This document shows, piece after piece, positions 24,938 to 33,431 of a stretch of 37,726 bases of DNA. The notes below the pieces were generated by a model. It was not told the origin of the DNA. It did not search any database and saw only the letters and a list, made by a program, of their open reading frames with translations. Position numbers and translations under genes: made by a program. Source of the DNA: Neomegalonema sp. (GTDB lineage: Bacteria > Pseudomonadota > Alphaproteobacteria > Rhodobacterales > Rhodobacteraceae); the NCBI GenBank assembly GCA_022760355.1, contig JALEGB010000025.1, positions 1 to 37,726 of the forward strand, in the 5' to 3' direction. Numbering within the stretch: position 1 is the first letter of the stretch; each line of letters starts with the position of its first letter.

Positions 24938-25333
24938 TTACCCCTGAGCGGTCGCCCCAACGATATGCAGGTAAATCAGTGTGTTGTTCACGGCGACAGC
25001 CAAAGTGAGCGCGGCGATCGCCGCCATTGCAATCAGCGTCGCCCGGTTGGGGTACCACAGAACAGCACCGGCGAGACCAAAATGCGCCAGCATCTTGATC
25101 GCGATCCACCCCACGCCGGTCGCCCCCTGCAGCGCGCGAATAAGAGGGTTCGCTTCGTAGACCATCCCCGTGCTGAGCGCGATTTGGGTCGAAGCCGCGT
25201 CAACCCCTCCGGCGACGACCAACGCAACGGCGACAATGCGCGCCCAGAACACGCGCGAAGGCATCGCCCGCATCAACCGAGCCTCGCCCCAAATCGTCAT
25301 CTTCTGGCGCGTCGCGCTCACCGCTTTCGGCAT
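24938..25333 (-). CDS. DUF5658-like small membrane protein
   Basis: Inner-membrane protein of 131 residues with three predicted TM segments: the first (about 31-50) begins before VDAASTQIALSTGMVYEANPL, a motif of DUF5658 proteins, then WIAIKMLAHFGLAGAVLWY and ATLIAMAAIAALTLAVAVNNTLIYL. No function is known. GGGAGGAGC before the ATG at 25333 fixes the start; the frame is open to 25402. It ends 70 bases before panC begins, in the same direction. Confidence 0.78.
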   Translation of the reverse strand: MPKAVSATRQKMTIWGEARLMRAMPSRVFWARIVAVALVVAGGVDAASTQIALSTGMVYEANPLIRALQGATGVGWIAIKMLAHFGLAGAVLWYPNRATLIAMAAIAALTLAVAVNNTLIYLHIVGATAQG

Positions 25334-25464
25334 AGATGCTCCTCCCTGCAATTTCGCCAGGAAGGAGCAAAAGGGGCGCCCAAGCAAGGTTAACAGGCGC
25401 ATAAATTCACCATCGGCGCGCCAAGGGCCGGCGCCGACGGCTTTATTTTAACAGAGCTGCCAGA

Positions 25465-26538
25465 TCACCCGCGCGGCGTCGCCCATCCGCTCATTTCTCG
25501 CCCCGAAATCGCCGCGAGCATATCGATATGAGCGTCATCATCATTGAGGCAGGGAACATACAGGAAGCTCTCGCCCCCCGCATGCTCGAACGACTCTTTG
25601 ATTTCCTCATTGATCTCTTCGAGCGTCTCGACGCAGTCGGAGGAGAATCCCGGCGCCAGCACAGCAATCCGCTTCACACCCGTTTTCGCCAGCTCCGCCA
25701 CATGCTCCACGGTGTAGGGCTGCAGCCACTCCTCCGGACCGAATCGGGATTGGAATGTCGTCTGCAGCCGCTCCGCCGGCCAGCCCAACCGCTCCTGAAG
25801 CAGGCGCGAGGTTTTTTGACAGGTGCAGTGATACGGGTCGCCCTTTTCAAAATAGCTTTTGGGAATGCCGTGATAGGAGGCGACAAACACCTCGGGTTGT
25901 TGATCGGCGGCCAGCCCAGCCGTTGCGCGTTCAATCGATTGGGCGAGCGCTTCGATGTATAGCGGATGATCATAGTAGGCCGGAACGGTGCGAAGAGCCG
26001 GCTGCCAGCGCATCCGCATCAGCGCGCGGAACGCCTGATCATTGGCCGTCGCCGTCGTCGCCGCGGCGTACTGTGGATAAAGCGGAAAGAAAACGATCCG
26101 CTCACAGCCCTGATCCTTCAGCTTCGAAATCACGCTTGGCGTCGAGGGATTGCCGTAGCGCATGCAAAAATCCACGACAACATCATCGCCATAGGTCGTC
26201 TGCATCCGCTCCGCCAACTTCGCCGTCTGAGATTTGGTGATCGTCAGCAACGGGCTCTCATCCGCTTCTTTATTCCAGATGCCCTCATAATTTTTGCCGC
26301 TGGAAAAAGGGCGCTTCGTCAAAACGATCAGCTGCAGGATCGGCTGCCAGATCCAGCTTGGCCACTCAATCACGCGCTTGTCTGACAAAAACTCATTGAG
26401 ATACCGCCGCATTGACCAGTAATCCGTCGCGTCCGGCGTGCCGAGATTGGCGATCAGCAGACCGGTTTTGGCGGGCGGAACCGGCGGATGATCCGCTGGC
26501 GCGTGAGCGAGGCGACCGTGTCCAGGCTTGTCAAACAT
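25465..26538 (-). CDS. hemH: Ferrochelatase
   Basis: Inserts Fe2+ into protoporphyrin IX, the last step of protohaem synthesis; 357 residues. KTGLLIANLGTPDA at the N-terminus, VDFCMRYGNPS, the metal-site ASYHGIPKSYFEKGDPYHCTC with the catalytic His, and LAPGFSSDCVETLEEINEE at the C-terminus are typical of the alphaproteobacterial form. The ATG at 26538 has GAGAG upstream; a TTG four codons earlier is also in frame. It is divergent from the phospholipase-like gene, with 181 bases between. Confidence 0.95.
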   Translation of the reverse strand: MFDKPGHGRLAHAPADHPPVPPAKTGLLIANLGTPDATDYWSMRRYLNEFLSDKRVIEWPSWIWQPILQLIVLTKRPFSSGKNYEGIWNKEADESPLLTITKSQTAKLAERMQTTYGDDVVVDFCMRYGNPSTPSVISKLKDQGCERIVFFPLYPQYAAATTATANDQAFRALMRMRWQPALRTVPAYYDHPLYIEALAQSIERATAGLAADQQPEVFVASYHGIPKSYFEKGDPYHCTCQKTSRLLQERLGWPAERLQTTFQSRFGPEEWLQPYTVEHVAELAKTGVKRIAVLAPGFSSDCVETLEEINEEIKESFEHAGGESFLYVPCLNDDDAHIDMLAAISGREMSGWATPRG

Positions 26539-26719
26539 ATGCTCTCTCAAAATATAGCCGCGGCGCCGGCGGCGCGCTTCGGCGCGTGCGTTTCGTTGCG
26601 TCGCCGCATATGTAGCGCGAGAAAGCGCGTCGGAAATGCTGCGAGGTTTGGCGAAAACGACGCATTCACCCCGAAAAAGCGCCGAAGGACCAGCGCTTGG
26701 CGATGTTATCGAGGATCCT

Positions 26720-28105
26720 ATGAGCTTTCTGTTTCGTCTTCTTTACGCGGCGCATGCATCCGGCTCCCACCATAAGCTCGCGCTGCGCGCGCTTGTGCGG
26801 ATGGAGGCGGGGGACGCGGACGCGTGGCGCCGACTGTTTCTCAGCCGCGCGCGGCTGCTGCTCGAGGGATCGAAGGAGCCGGACAAGAGCTTTAAGGACT
26901 TCCAGAACCACGTTCTGCATCCCAGCGCCGAGGGCGGCGCCGAATTTGGCGGCGCGCCAGAGGCCGCGGAACGCTGGTATGGGCGGATGGTCGATATGCT
27001 GGAACAACGCCGGTGGGACGACGCCGTGCATGCCGCAGGCGTCCTCAGCCACTATGTCTCCGACCCGCTGATGCCGCTGCATACCGGCTCCTCCGATGCT
27101 GAAACCAAAGTGCATCGCGGCATCGAATGGACGATTTCGAAGGATTTCGAAGCGCTCTGGTCCGCAGCCGATCCAACCACCCCGCTTGCTGCGGATCGCG
27201 CCGAGGAAGATGGCTGGCTCGCAAAACTCATCCGCGAAGCCGCCGCTGACGCGCACGAATCATACACCGCGCTGATCGAGGCCTATGACCCGGCCCGCGG
27301 CGCCGCCACGCCTGAAGACGGGCTGAACGCCGCGGGGCGCGCCATCGCCTCACGCCAACTCGCCCGCGCAGCGACCGCGATCGCCTTCACCTTCGACCGC
27401 GCGATCATTGACGCAGGCATGACGCCGCCGGAGGTGAGCCTGACGGCCCGGACCGTCGTGGCGACCCTTGGAATTCCCGTGGCGTGGGTTGCGAAGAAGA
27501 TGGAGAACGTCGCTGAACGCGCGGCGGTGCGGCGGATCTACGCCGAAGTTGAGAAAACGGGCGGGTTGGAGCGCAATATGCCGCGCGAATGCCGCGTGGT
27601 GCGCAAAGCGATCGCGGCCGCCGCCGAGCAACGGGCCCAGACCAAGCCGACCGCTCTCGAAGGCCGCGCCACGCGGCGGCGGCGGCTGACGCGAGACGCG
27701 CCGCTGGAGCAAGCCCCCTCGATCGGCCCGAAAACCGCTGCGCGGCTGGAGGCGCTGGGGCTGAAAACAGTGGGAGATCTGCTCGCCATCGACCCCAAAA
27801 GCGTCGCCGACGGCCTGCGCGATCGGCGGATCACGGCGAAAGTCGTGTCAGCCTGGCGCGCTCAAGCCGGCCTGCTGGTTCGGATGCAACGGTTGCGGCG
27901 GGCGGAGGCGGTTTTGCTCGTCTTCGCCGGATACCGGGATGTCGCCGCGATCGCCGAAGCCGACCCTGAGCAGTTGCAGACGAAGCTCGCCGCCGCCGCG
28001 GAACGGCCGGAGATGCAACGCGCCTTGCGCTCGGCCTCAGCGCCAACGCTGGCCGATCTACGCAAAACTGTCGCGGAAGCGCGGGAACTGGTTACCGCCG
28101 CCTGA
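26720..28105 (+). CDS. Zinc phospholipase C / S1-P1-like domain fused to DUF4332 (HhH)
   Basis: Two-domain protein of 461 residues. The N-terminal ~240 residues have the helical zinc phospholipase C / S1-P1 nuclease pattern: HASGSHHKLALRAL (His12, His17, His18), DFQNHVLH (Asp60, His64), AGVLSHYVSDPLMPLHTG (His111, Asp115, His121) and HRGIEW (His132, Glu136). No signal peptide is seen, although most members are secreted. From about residue 334, SIGPKTAARLEALGLKTVGDLLAIDP begins a helix-hairpin-helix DUF4332 domain reaching the C-terminus; the region between (about 240-330) is Arg/Ala-rich. GAGG before the ATG at 26720 supports this start. Substrate unknown: lipid or nucleic acid. Confidence 0.8.
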   Translation: MSFLFRLLYAAHASGSHHKLALRALVRMEAGDADAWRRLFLSRARLLLEGSKEPDKSFKDFQNHVLHPSAEGGAEFGGAPEAAERWYGRMVDMLEQRRWDDAVHAAGVLSHYVSDPLMPLHTGSSDAETKVHRGIEWTISKDFEALWSAADPTTPLAADRAEEDGWLAKLIREAAADAHESYTALIEAYDPARGAATPEDGLNAAGRAIASRQLARAATAIAFTFDRAIIDAGMTPPEVSLTARTVVATLGIPVAWVAKKMENVAERAAVRRIYAEVEKTGGLERNMPRECRVVRKAIAAAAEQRAQTKPTALEGRATRRRRLTRDAPLEQAPSIGPKTAARLEALGLKTVGDLLAIDPKSVADGLRDRRITAKVVSAWRAQAGLLVRMQRLRRAEAVLLVFAGYRDVAAIAEADPEQLQTKLAAAAERPEMQRALRSASAPTLADLRKTVAEARELVTAA

Positions 28106-28424
28106 GCTGAAAATATGGGGGGCGGGGAGCCAGCGCCAAACGGAACCGCTTTGTATTCATGATGTTGAAGCAGCTGAGCTCCCCTTGCCCGCCCTGCTCG
28201 CCCCGCATCCCCTAACCTTCGGGACTACAGAAACAATTTTCCTAGCTGTGCACAACAACCACACATTGCGCCCAGCTTTGCAACACAACGTCCGCGAGAC
28301 TTCGCGATCTCTGCAAGCTTGCCTAAATTCCCGGTTCCGTCCGCTCGGCGCGCCACAAATCGCCCAGCGGGGGAATCGCCTGCGGCGCGCGATCGCCGCC
28401 GGGCGACGAGCGGAGCGCGAGGAA
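28106..28424. other. Gap between phospholipase-like and MipZ-like genes
   Basis: About 320 bases without a supported gene. The stretch 28215-28290 is A+T-richer than its surroundings and may hold the promoter of the MipZ-like gene; I see no consensus -35/-10 pair. No strong hairpin with a U-tract follows the upstream stop. Confidence 0.5.
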
Positions 28425-29297
28425 ATGACGGGACAGCAAGCAACATATGCGACGGGGCGTAGACGACCGACGGAGCCGGCGCATGTCGTCGTGTTCGGCG
28501 GCGAAGCGCCACGAACCGGCAAGTCTCTGCTCGCGATTGAACTGAGCGTCGCTCTGCTCCGGCTGCGGTACAAAGTCGGCGTGATTGATCTGGACCGCCA
28601 ACGTCGGACGTTGCTCCGGTTCTTCCAGCATCGTGCGCACACCAAGCTTTCCAACGGATATTCCGACTATCAACTGGGCACGCCCTATCTGGCCCACGTC
28701 TATTTTCGCCAAAGCGAAACGGCGGAGGCGGCGGAAACACGAGAGCTCGAGGGCTTCACCGCGGCGGTGCAGAATATCTATGAGGATTGCGATTTCCTCA
28801 TCATCGACTGCGACGCGACGGACCGCTATTTGAACCGGTTGGCCCACGCCGCGGCGGACACCGTCGTTACGCCGATCTCCGAGGACGAGGCGGACGTGAA
28901 TGTTCTGGCCCGGATCGATCCGATCAGCCGCGAGATTATCGGGCCGTCAATCTACGCCGATATGATCTGGGAATGCCGCAAGATCCGCACGGAAACCAGG
29001 CTTCCGCCGCTGGACTGGATCGTCGTCCGCCAATCGGACGATCCTGAAAGCGCGCCGCCGCCGCGGCCGTCCGCCGATCTCGCCACCTTGGCGGGGCGCA
29101 TCGGTTTTCGCGCCGAAGTCGGCCCCTGGTTGCCGAAGCGGTATCGGGACTACCACCAATCCGGGCTGGCTCTGTTTGACATCAAGCTGGATGAGGACGA
29201 GCCGCGCGCCGTACACCGCGCATTTGAAAGCGCGCGCGATCAGGTCAGTACGTTGCTGGACGCGTTTAAGCTTCCGCTGCGCCATGCGGCGGCGTGA
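28425..29297 (+). CDS. Divergent MipZ-like ParA-family ATPase
   Basis: P-loop ATPase of 290 residues related to MipZ, which positions the division plane in alphaproteobacteria. The match includes VIDLDRQRRTLLRFFQHR (MipZ: DLDxRQRT..RFFxxR), CDFLIID, the segment DPISREIIGPSIYADMIWECRKIR, LDWIVVR and the C-terminal RIGFRAEVGPWLPKRYRDYHQSGLALFDI. But the P-loop reads GGEAPRTGKS (residues 25-34) where MipZ has GNEKGGxGKS: the signature Lys is Ala28 and both following glycines are changed. Switch II is DCDATD in place of DTPGGD. The ATG at 28425 is preceded by GGAG/GAGG. It may be a paralogue with altered nucleotide cycle; a canonical MipZ may exist elsewhere in the genome. Confidence 0.82.
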   Translation: MTGQQATYATGRRRPTEPAHVVVFGGEAPRTGKSLLAIELSVALLRLRYKVGVIDLDRQRRTLLRFFQHRAHTKLSNGYSDYQLGTPYLAHVYFRQSETAEAAETRELEGFTAAVQNIYEDCDFLIIDCDATDRYLNRLAHAAADTVVTPISEDEADVNVLARIDPISREIIGPSIYADMIWECRKIRTETRLPPLDWIVVRQSDDPESAPPPRPSADLATLAGRIGFRAEVGPWLPKRYRDYHQSGLALFDIKLDEDEPRAVHRAFESARDQVSTLLDAFKLPLRHAAA

Positions 29298-29313
29298 CCC
29301 GCATCGGGCCGGA

Positions 29314-30210
29314 TCAATCGCCGGGCAATTTACGCTCAGCCGCACCGAGCGCGTCCGCGAGCCGCACTGCCGCGGAGCCCGGACGCAGCGGCTGCGGCTG
29401 GTCCGCCGCCGGCGCCCACCCGGCGAGGTAGATGAGCTCAACGCTCGCCTTCAATTTGCCGTCCGCGCGCGCATGCCGCTCAGCATACAGCGCTCCCGCC
29501 ATCGCAAACACGCGCGCGGGCGTAAAGCTTCTGCTGCGTTCCACCAAGCAATTCGCCTCGCCCATCGCCCGGATATCCGCCAGCAACGCGCTGAAATTGG
29601 GCTGCCAGATCTCAAGACGGTCCGCATCCGCGGCGGGCATCGCATAGCCGGCTCGCATCAAGAGCCCGCCCAAATCGCGCAGCTCAGCCATCGGCGCGAC
29701 GCGCGGGCTCAAACCGCCCCGCACCGTAATTTCCGCCTCCGCCAACGCCGCGCGCAGCTCACGGAGCGTCTCGCCGCCGAACATGCATGCGAGCATCAAT
29801 CCGTCCGGCTTCAACGCGCGCCGCGCCGCAACCAGCGTCCCGATCGGATCATTCACCGCGTGCAGCTCCAGCCCGATCAGCAGCAAATCATAGCGCCCCT
29901 CCTCAAGGGCGGGCGGATCGAGATCGGCGCAGCGCGCAGCGCTTTGCCGGGCGAGCGCAGGCGCTCCCTCCATCGCGTCAATCTGTTCAACGCCGAAACG
30001 CCCAGCGATCGCGTCTGCATAGACCCCATGCGCCGCGCCAAGGACCACGGCGTGCGGAAAAGCCCGGTTTACCGGCTCTAACCGCTCCACAAAACCGGCG
30101 GCTGCCGCCCGATGCAAATAGTCCGCGTCTGCGAAACGCCCGTCACGCGCCGCGCGGTCGCGCCGCAAGGCCCGTAAATCTCGATCAAAAAGGTGTGGCG
30201 GCGTCGTCAT
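29314..30210 (-). CDS. SAM-dependent methyltransferase, BioC/NDUFAF5-like
   Basis: Class I methyltransferase of 298 residues. FDRDLRALRRDRAAR at the N-terminus, AVVLGAAHGVYADAIAGRFG (a loose motif I), YDLLLIGLELHAVNDPIGTLVAARRALKPDGLMLACMFGGETL and the C-terminal VELIYLAGWAPAADQPQPLRPGSA are found in alphaproteobacterial relatives of BioC and of the complex-I assembly factor NDUFAF5. The conserved Asp/Gly of motif I is weak, so activity is not certain. Divergent from comF with 50 bases between; it ends 16 bases from the convergent MipZ-like gene. Confidence 0.82.
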   Translation of the reverse strand: MTTPPHLFDRDLRALRRDRAARDGRFADADYLHRAAAAGFVERLEPVNRAFPHAVVLGAAHGVYADAIAGRFGVEQIDAMEGAPALARQSAARCADLDPPALEEGRYDLLLIGLELHAVNDPIGTLVAARRALKPDGLMLACMFGGETLRELRAALAEAEITVRGGLSPRVAPMAELRDLGGLLMRAGYAMPAADADRLEIWQPNFSALLADIRAMGEANCLVERSRSFTPARVFAMAGALYAERHARADGKLKASVELIYLAGWAPAADQPQPLRPGSAAVRLADALGAAERKLPGD

Positions 30211-30260
30211 GCCGTCTCAGATAGGCTAGATTTCATCAACGCGAAATCCGGGGGCGACAA

Positions 30261-31085
30261 ATGGCGCACGCACTGATCACGGCAGCGCTCGATTGGCTGT
30301 ACCCGCCCAGCTGCATGGCGTGCGGCGCTCCGACCGAGCGCGCCGGCGCGCTCTGCGGGGCGTGTTGGCGCGACATGCGGCAGCTCGATAACAACGCCTG
30401 CGCGATATGCGCCGCGCCGTTCGCCTATGACATCCCGAACCTGCCCCCGCACTGCGCCGATTGCGCCGAAAGCCCGCGCGGCTGGCGCCGCGGCGCAGCT
30501 GTTTGCCTGTATGAAGGCGTTGGGCGGGACCTCGTCCTCGCCCTGAAGCATGGCGACCGGCTGGACGCCGCGAAATCAATGGGCGCATGGATGGCTCGGG
30601 CCGGGGCGGCGTTACTGGCGGCTGAGCGTGGCGAGGCGCCGATGCTTGTGCCCATTCCGCTTCACTGGACCCGACGCGCGAAACGACGGTTCAACCAATC
30701 GCTCGAACTCGCCCGCGCCGTCGCCGCGGCAAGCGACGCAACGCTCGCCGCGGATGTCCTGCGCCGCCCCCGCGCCACCCCCAGCCAGGGCGGCCTCGAC
30801 CGAAAGGCGCGGCGGCAGAATGTCGACGGCGCCTTCGCCCTTCGCAAAAGCGCAATCGCGCGCATCAATGGCCGTCGCGTGGTGTTGATTGACGATGTCA
30901 TGACCACAGGCGCCACGCTCAGCAGCGCCGCCAGCCATCTGCGCGCCGCGGGCGCCTCGCAGATTGACGTGCTTGTGTTCGCCCGCGCCGCCCGCGATCC
31001 TCTTGCGCTCGCCCTCAACGACGCCATATCGCCGCTCCATGAGCAAAACGCCGGGAACGGCGCCACTCCCCGCCAGTCCGCATGA
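30261..31085 (+). CDS. comF: ComF family phosphoribosyltransferase-like protein
   Basis: Protein of 274 residues with an N-terminal double zinc ribbon, four Cys pairs (SCMACG, LCGACW, ACAICA, HCADC between residues 17 and 69), and a C-terminal phosphoribosyltransferase fold whose PRPP-binding loop is RVVLIDDVMTTGATLSSAA. LVPIPLHWTRRAKRRFNQSLELAR is typical. ComF proteins act in DNA uptake in naturally competent bacteria (by way of a helicase partner) but are widespread in others, where the role is unclear. grxC follows after 25 bases. Confidence 0.92.
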   Translation: MAHALITAALDWLYPPSCMACGAPTERAGALCGACWRDMRQLDNNACAICAAPFAYDIPNLPPHCADCAESPRGWRRGAAVCLYEGVGRDLVLALKHGDRLDAAKSMGAWMARAGAALLAAERGEAPMLVPIPLHWTRRAKRRFNQSLELARAVAAASDATLAADVLRRPRATPSQGGLDRKARRQNVDGAFALRKSAIARINGRRVVLIDDVMTTGATLSSAASHLRAAGASQIDVLVFARAARDPLALALNDAISPLHEQNAGNGATPRQSA

Positions 31086-31110
31086 CCGGCGCGGCTGAAA
31101 GGCAAGGTCT

Positions 31111-31368
31111 ATGAAACAAGTCGAAATCTATACCTCGCCCTTCTGCGGCTACTGCATCCGGGCGAAACGGCTGCTGGACGCAAAAGGCGTCGCCTATCGC
31201 GAGATTGACGTTTTCGGCGACGCCGAGGCGAAGGCGGAAATGGTCGAACGCGCGGAGGGGCGCCGGACGGTGCCGCAAATCTTCATCGGCGGCGAGCCGA
31301 TTGGCGGCTCGGACGATCTAGCGGCGATGGAGGCGCGCGGCGCACTCGACGCCGCGCTGGCCAACTGA
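31111..31368 (+). CDS. grxC: Glutaredoxin 3
   Basis: Thiol-disulfide oxidoreductase of 85 residues, the GrxC length. Active site CGYC (Cys12, Cys15) where many have CPYC, the cis-Pro loop RTVPQIFIGG and the glutathione-binding GGSDDLAAM. Probably co-transcribed with comF, an order common in alphaproteobacteria. Confidence 0.95.
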   Translation: MKQVEIYTSPFCGYCIRAKRLLDAKGVAYREIDVFGDAEAKAEMVERAEGRRTVPQIFIGGEPIGGSDDLAAMEARGALDAALAN

Positions 31369-31404
31369 CCCGCGCCGATCCCGTTTCGGGGCGTCTGTTT
31401 CATT

Positions 31405-31424
31405 CTGGCGCGCTCTCGCGCCAG
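31405..31424. terminator. Hairpin between convergent grxC and carA
   Basis: CTGGCGCG and CGCGCCAG form a perfect 8-bp stem with the loop CTCT, five bases beyond the carA end and 36 beyond grxC. It lacks a T-tract on either side; a bidirectional transcription end is likely. Confidence 0.5.
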
Positions 31425-31428
31425 CTGA

Positions 31429-32643
31429 TTAGGCGCCGCCGCTTGCGCGCGCATCCATTGCCGCGACGAACCGTTCGAACAGATAGTGGCTATCCTGCGG
31501 ACCAGGGCTGGCTTCGGGGTGATGCTGAACCGAAAAGATCGGCTTATCCTTCACCGCCAAGCCGCAATTGGAGCCGTCGAACAGCGAGACATGGGTCTCA
31601 ATAACGCCGTCCGGCAAGGTGCTGGCGTCCACGGCGAAGCCGTGATTCATCGACGTCACCTCAACTTTGCCGGTCGCCATTTCCTTCACCGGATGGTTCG
31701 CGCCATGATGCCCGAACGGCATCTTGACGGTCTTCGCGCCCAAGGCGAGCGCCAGCATCTGATGGCCGAGGCAGATGCCAAAAACCGGCAGCCCCGCATC
31801 GATCAGCTGCTTGATCACAGGGCCGGCATGCGTCGCCGTCGCAGCCGGATCGCCGGGTCCGTTCGACAGGAATACGCCAGCGGGCTGCTCGGCCAGCACC
31901 TGCTCAGCGGTTGCGGTGGCTGGAAGAACAACAACATCACAGCCCTTGTCCGCCAGAAGACGCAGGATATTGCGTTTGGCGCCAAAATCGAGCGCAACGA
32001 CCTTATGGCGCGGCGAGGCCTGGTCGGAATAGCCCTTAGACCACTCCCAGCGGGTCTGACGCCACGGATAGGACTTGTCAGTCGATACGCCCGACGCCAA
32101 ATCTTTGCCTTCAAGGCCTGCGAAAGCCTGAGCTTTGGCGACCAGCGCCGCCGTATCGAATACGCCTTTCTCATCGTGCGCGATCACGGCGTGCAAGGCG
32201 CCCTGACGGCGGACAAGCCGCGTTAGGCGCCGCGTATCGACGCCGGCCACGCCGATGCGGCCGCTGGCGGCAAGCCAGTCATGCAGCGGGTGCGTCGCGC
32301 GCCAATTGGCGGGGGCGGTCGGCAGCTCACGACACACGAGCCCCAGGGCGACCGGCTTCGCGGCTTCGTCATCCTCAGCGTTGGCGCCAACATTGCCAAT
32401 GTGCGGGAAGGTAAACATGACGATCTGACCATCATAGGAAGGATCCGTAAGGATCTCCTGATATCCGGTCAGAGCCGTATTGAAGCAAAGCTCGCCCGCG
32501 GCGACGCCAGAAGCGCCGAAGCCGCGGCCGTAGAAAATGTCGCCGCTCGCAAGCGCAATGCATGCGGTCGGACGACCATCGTCGGGCGCGCCGACACTCG
32601 ACCCGCCGCCGGCGACGGCGGCGAGATCAGCGGAATTAGGCAT
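31429..32643 (-). CDS. carA: Carbamoyl-phosphate synthase small chain
   Basis: Glutamine amidotransferase subunit of 404 residues supplying ammonia for carbamoyl phosphate (arginine and pyrimidine synthesis). The N-terminal CarA domain (YGRGFGASGVAAGELCFNTALTGYQEILTDPSY) and the class I amidotransferase domain are complete: VFLSNGPGDP, the nucleophile in GICLGHQMLALALGAKTVKM near residue 290, VTSMNHGFAVD and the His/Glu of FSVQHHPEASPGP. The first ~25 residues are a low-complexity extension; GGAG eight bases before the ATG supports this start. carB is not adjacent. Divergent from the YqeY gene. Confidence 0.96.
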   Translation of the reverse strand: MPNSADLAAVAGGGSSVGAPDDGRPTACIALASGDIFYGRGFGASGVAAGELCFNTALTGYQEILTDPSYDGQIVMFTFPHIGNVGANAEDDEAAKPVALGLVCRELPTAPANWRATHPLHDWLAASGRIGVAGVDTRRLTRLVRRQGALHAVIAHDEKGVFDTAALVAKAQAFAGLEGKDLASGVSTDKSYPWRQTRWEWSKGYSDQASPRHKVVALDFGAKRNILRLLADKGCDVVVLPATATAEQVLAEQPAGVFLSNGPGDPAATATHAGPVIKQLIDAGLPVFGICLGHQMLALALGAKTVKMPFGHHGANHPVKEMATGKVEVTSMNHGFAVDASTLPDGVIETHVSLFDGSNCGLAVKDKPIFSVQHHPEASPGPQDSHYLFERFVAAMDARASGGA

Positions 32644-32805
32644 AGCGGAGGCTCCGGTTATATGCTCCGGTCAAATCTTCGGCCTCTTAGCGCGTCCGCC
32701 CCCGCACCTCAAGCAGGACGTGACGCCATCGCGACGAAGATAACACAGATTGCGCCAAGTCTAAGAAACGTGTAGATGCGCGCGGAATCAAATAAGGGAT
32801 CCGAT

Positions 32806-33300
32806 ATGCGGGCCAAACTGGCTGCTGCTCTTGAAGAAGCGTCAAAACTTGACGAGCAAACGCGCCTCGCCACGCTGCGCTTGATTAACGCCGCGATTAG
32901 AGATCGTCTTGCGAGCCGCAATGCGCCGAACGGCGAAGATGTCGAAACCCCTGCTGAAACCAGCTGGGACGCGGACGTTATGCAACTGCTCGGCACCATG
33001 ATCGCGCAACGCGAAGACTCGGCCCGCGCCTATGAAGAAAGCGGCCGGCTCGAACTTGCAGAGCGCGAGCGGGCGGAAATCGCCGTCATTCGTGAATTCA
33101 TGCCGCGCCCTCTGGATGAGGCTGAAACCAAACGCGCTATCAACGAAGTCATGCGCGCCCTTGGCGCCGACGGCATTCGCGACATTTCAAAAGTAATGGC
33201 GGCGCTGAAAAGCCAGTATGCCGGACGCATGAACTTCGGCAAAGCCGGCGTAATGGTTCGCGAATCACTGTGCAAGAAAGCCAAGATCGACGCTGAATAA
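32806..33300 (+). CDS. GatB/YqeY domain protein
   Basis: Soluble helical protein of 164 residues related to the tRNA-binding tail of the amidotransferase subunit GatB. The N-terminal region (RLATLRLINAAIRDRLASR ... MIAQREDSARAYEESGRLELAERE) and C-terminal tail domain (VIREFMPRPLDEAETKRAINEVMRAL ... GRMNFGKAGVMVRE) are both present. The free-standing function is unclear. AAGGGA before the ATG at 32806 supports the start; the frame is open ten codons further. Divergence from carA is conserved in Rhodobacterales. Confidence 0.9.
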   Translation: MRAKLAAALEEASKLDEQTRLATLRLINAAIRDRLASRNAPNGEDVETPAETSWDADVMQLLGTMIAQREDSARAYEESGRLELAERERAEIAVIREFMPRPLDEAETKRAINEVMRALGADGIRDISKVMAALKSQYAGRMNFGKAGVMVRESLCKKAKIDAE

Positions 33301-33303
33301 TCG

Positions 33304-33331
33304 CGCCGGCGCCGCCGCGGGCGGCGCGGCG
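33304..33331 (+). terminator. GC-rich hairpin after the YqeY gene
   Basis: Starting three bases after the TAA, GCGCCGCC pairs with GGCGGCGC around the loop GCG and the stem extends four more pairs past a bulged G. Very stable, but no T-tract follows. Confidence 0.4.
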
Positions 33332-33431
33332 AGGCGCTCGACGCAACCCCTAGGTTGCCGCTGACCGCGTGATCCTATAGAGCGCATCCCGGATGACGAT
33401 AGCGCGGCGAGGCCGTGCGCAGACCGGGCGT

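Noticed and set aside
26072-26080. Perfect DnaA-box sequence (TGTGGATAA)
   Set aside because: Single copy within hemH coding sequence; no cluster and no A+T-rich unwinding region, so not an origin.
29176-30081. 301-codon plus-strand frame
   Set aside because: Antisense to the methyltransferase and overlaps the MipZ-like gene; no motif.
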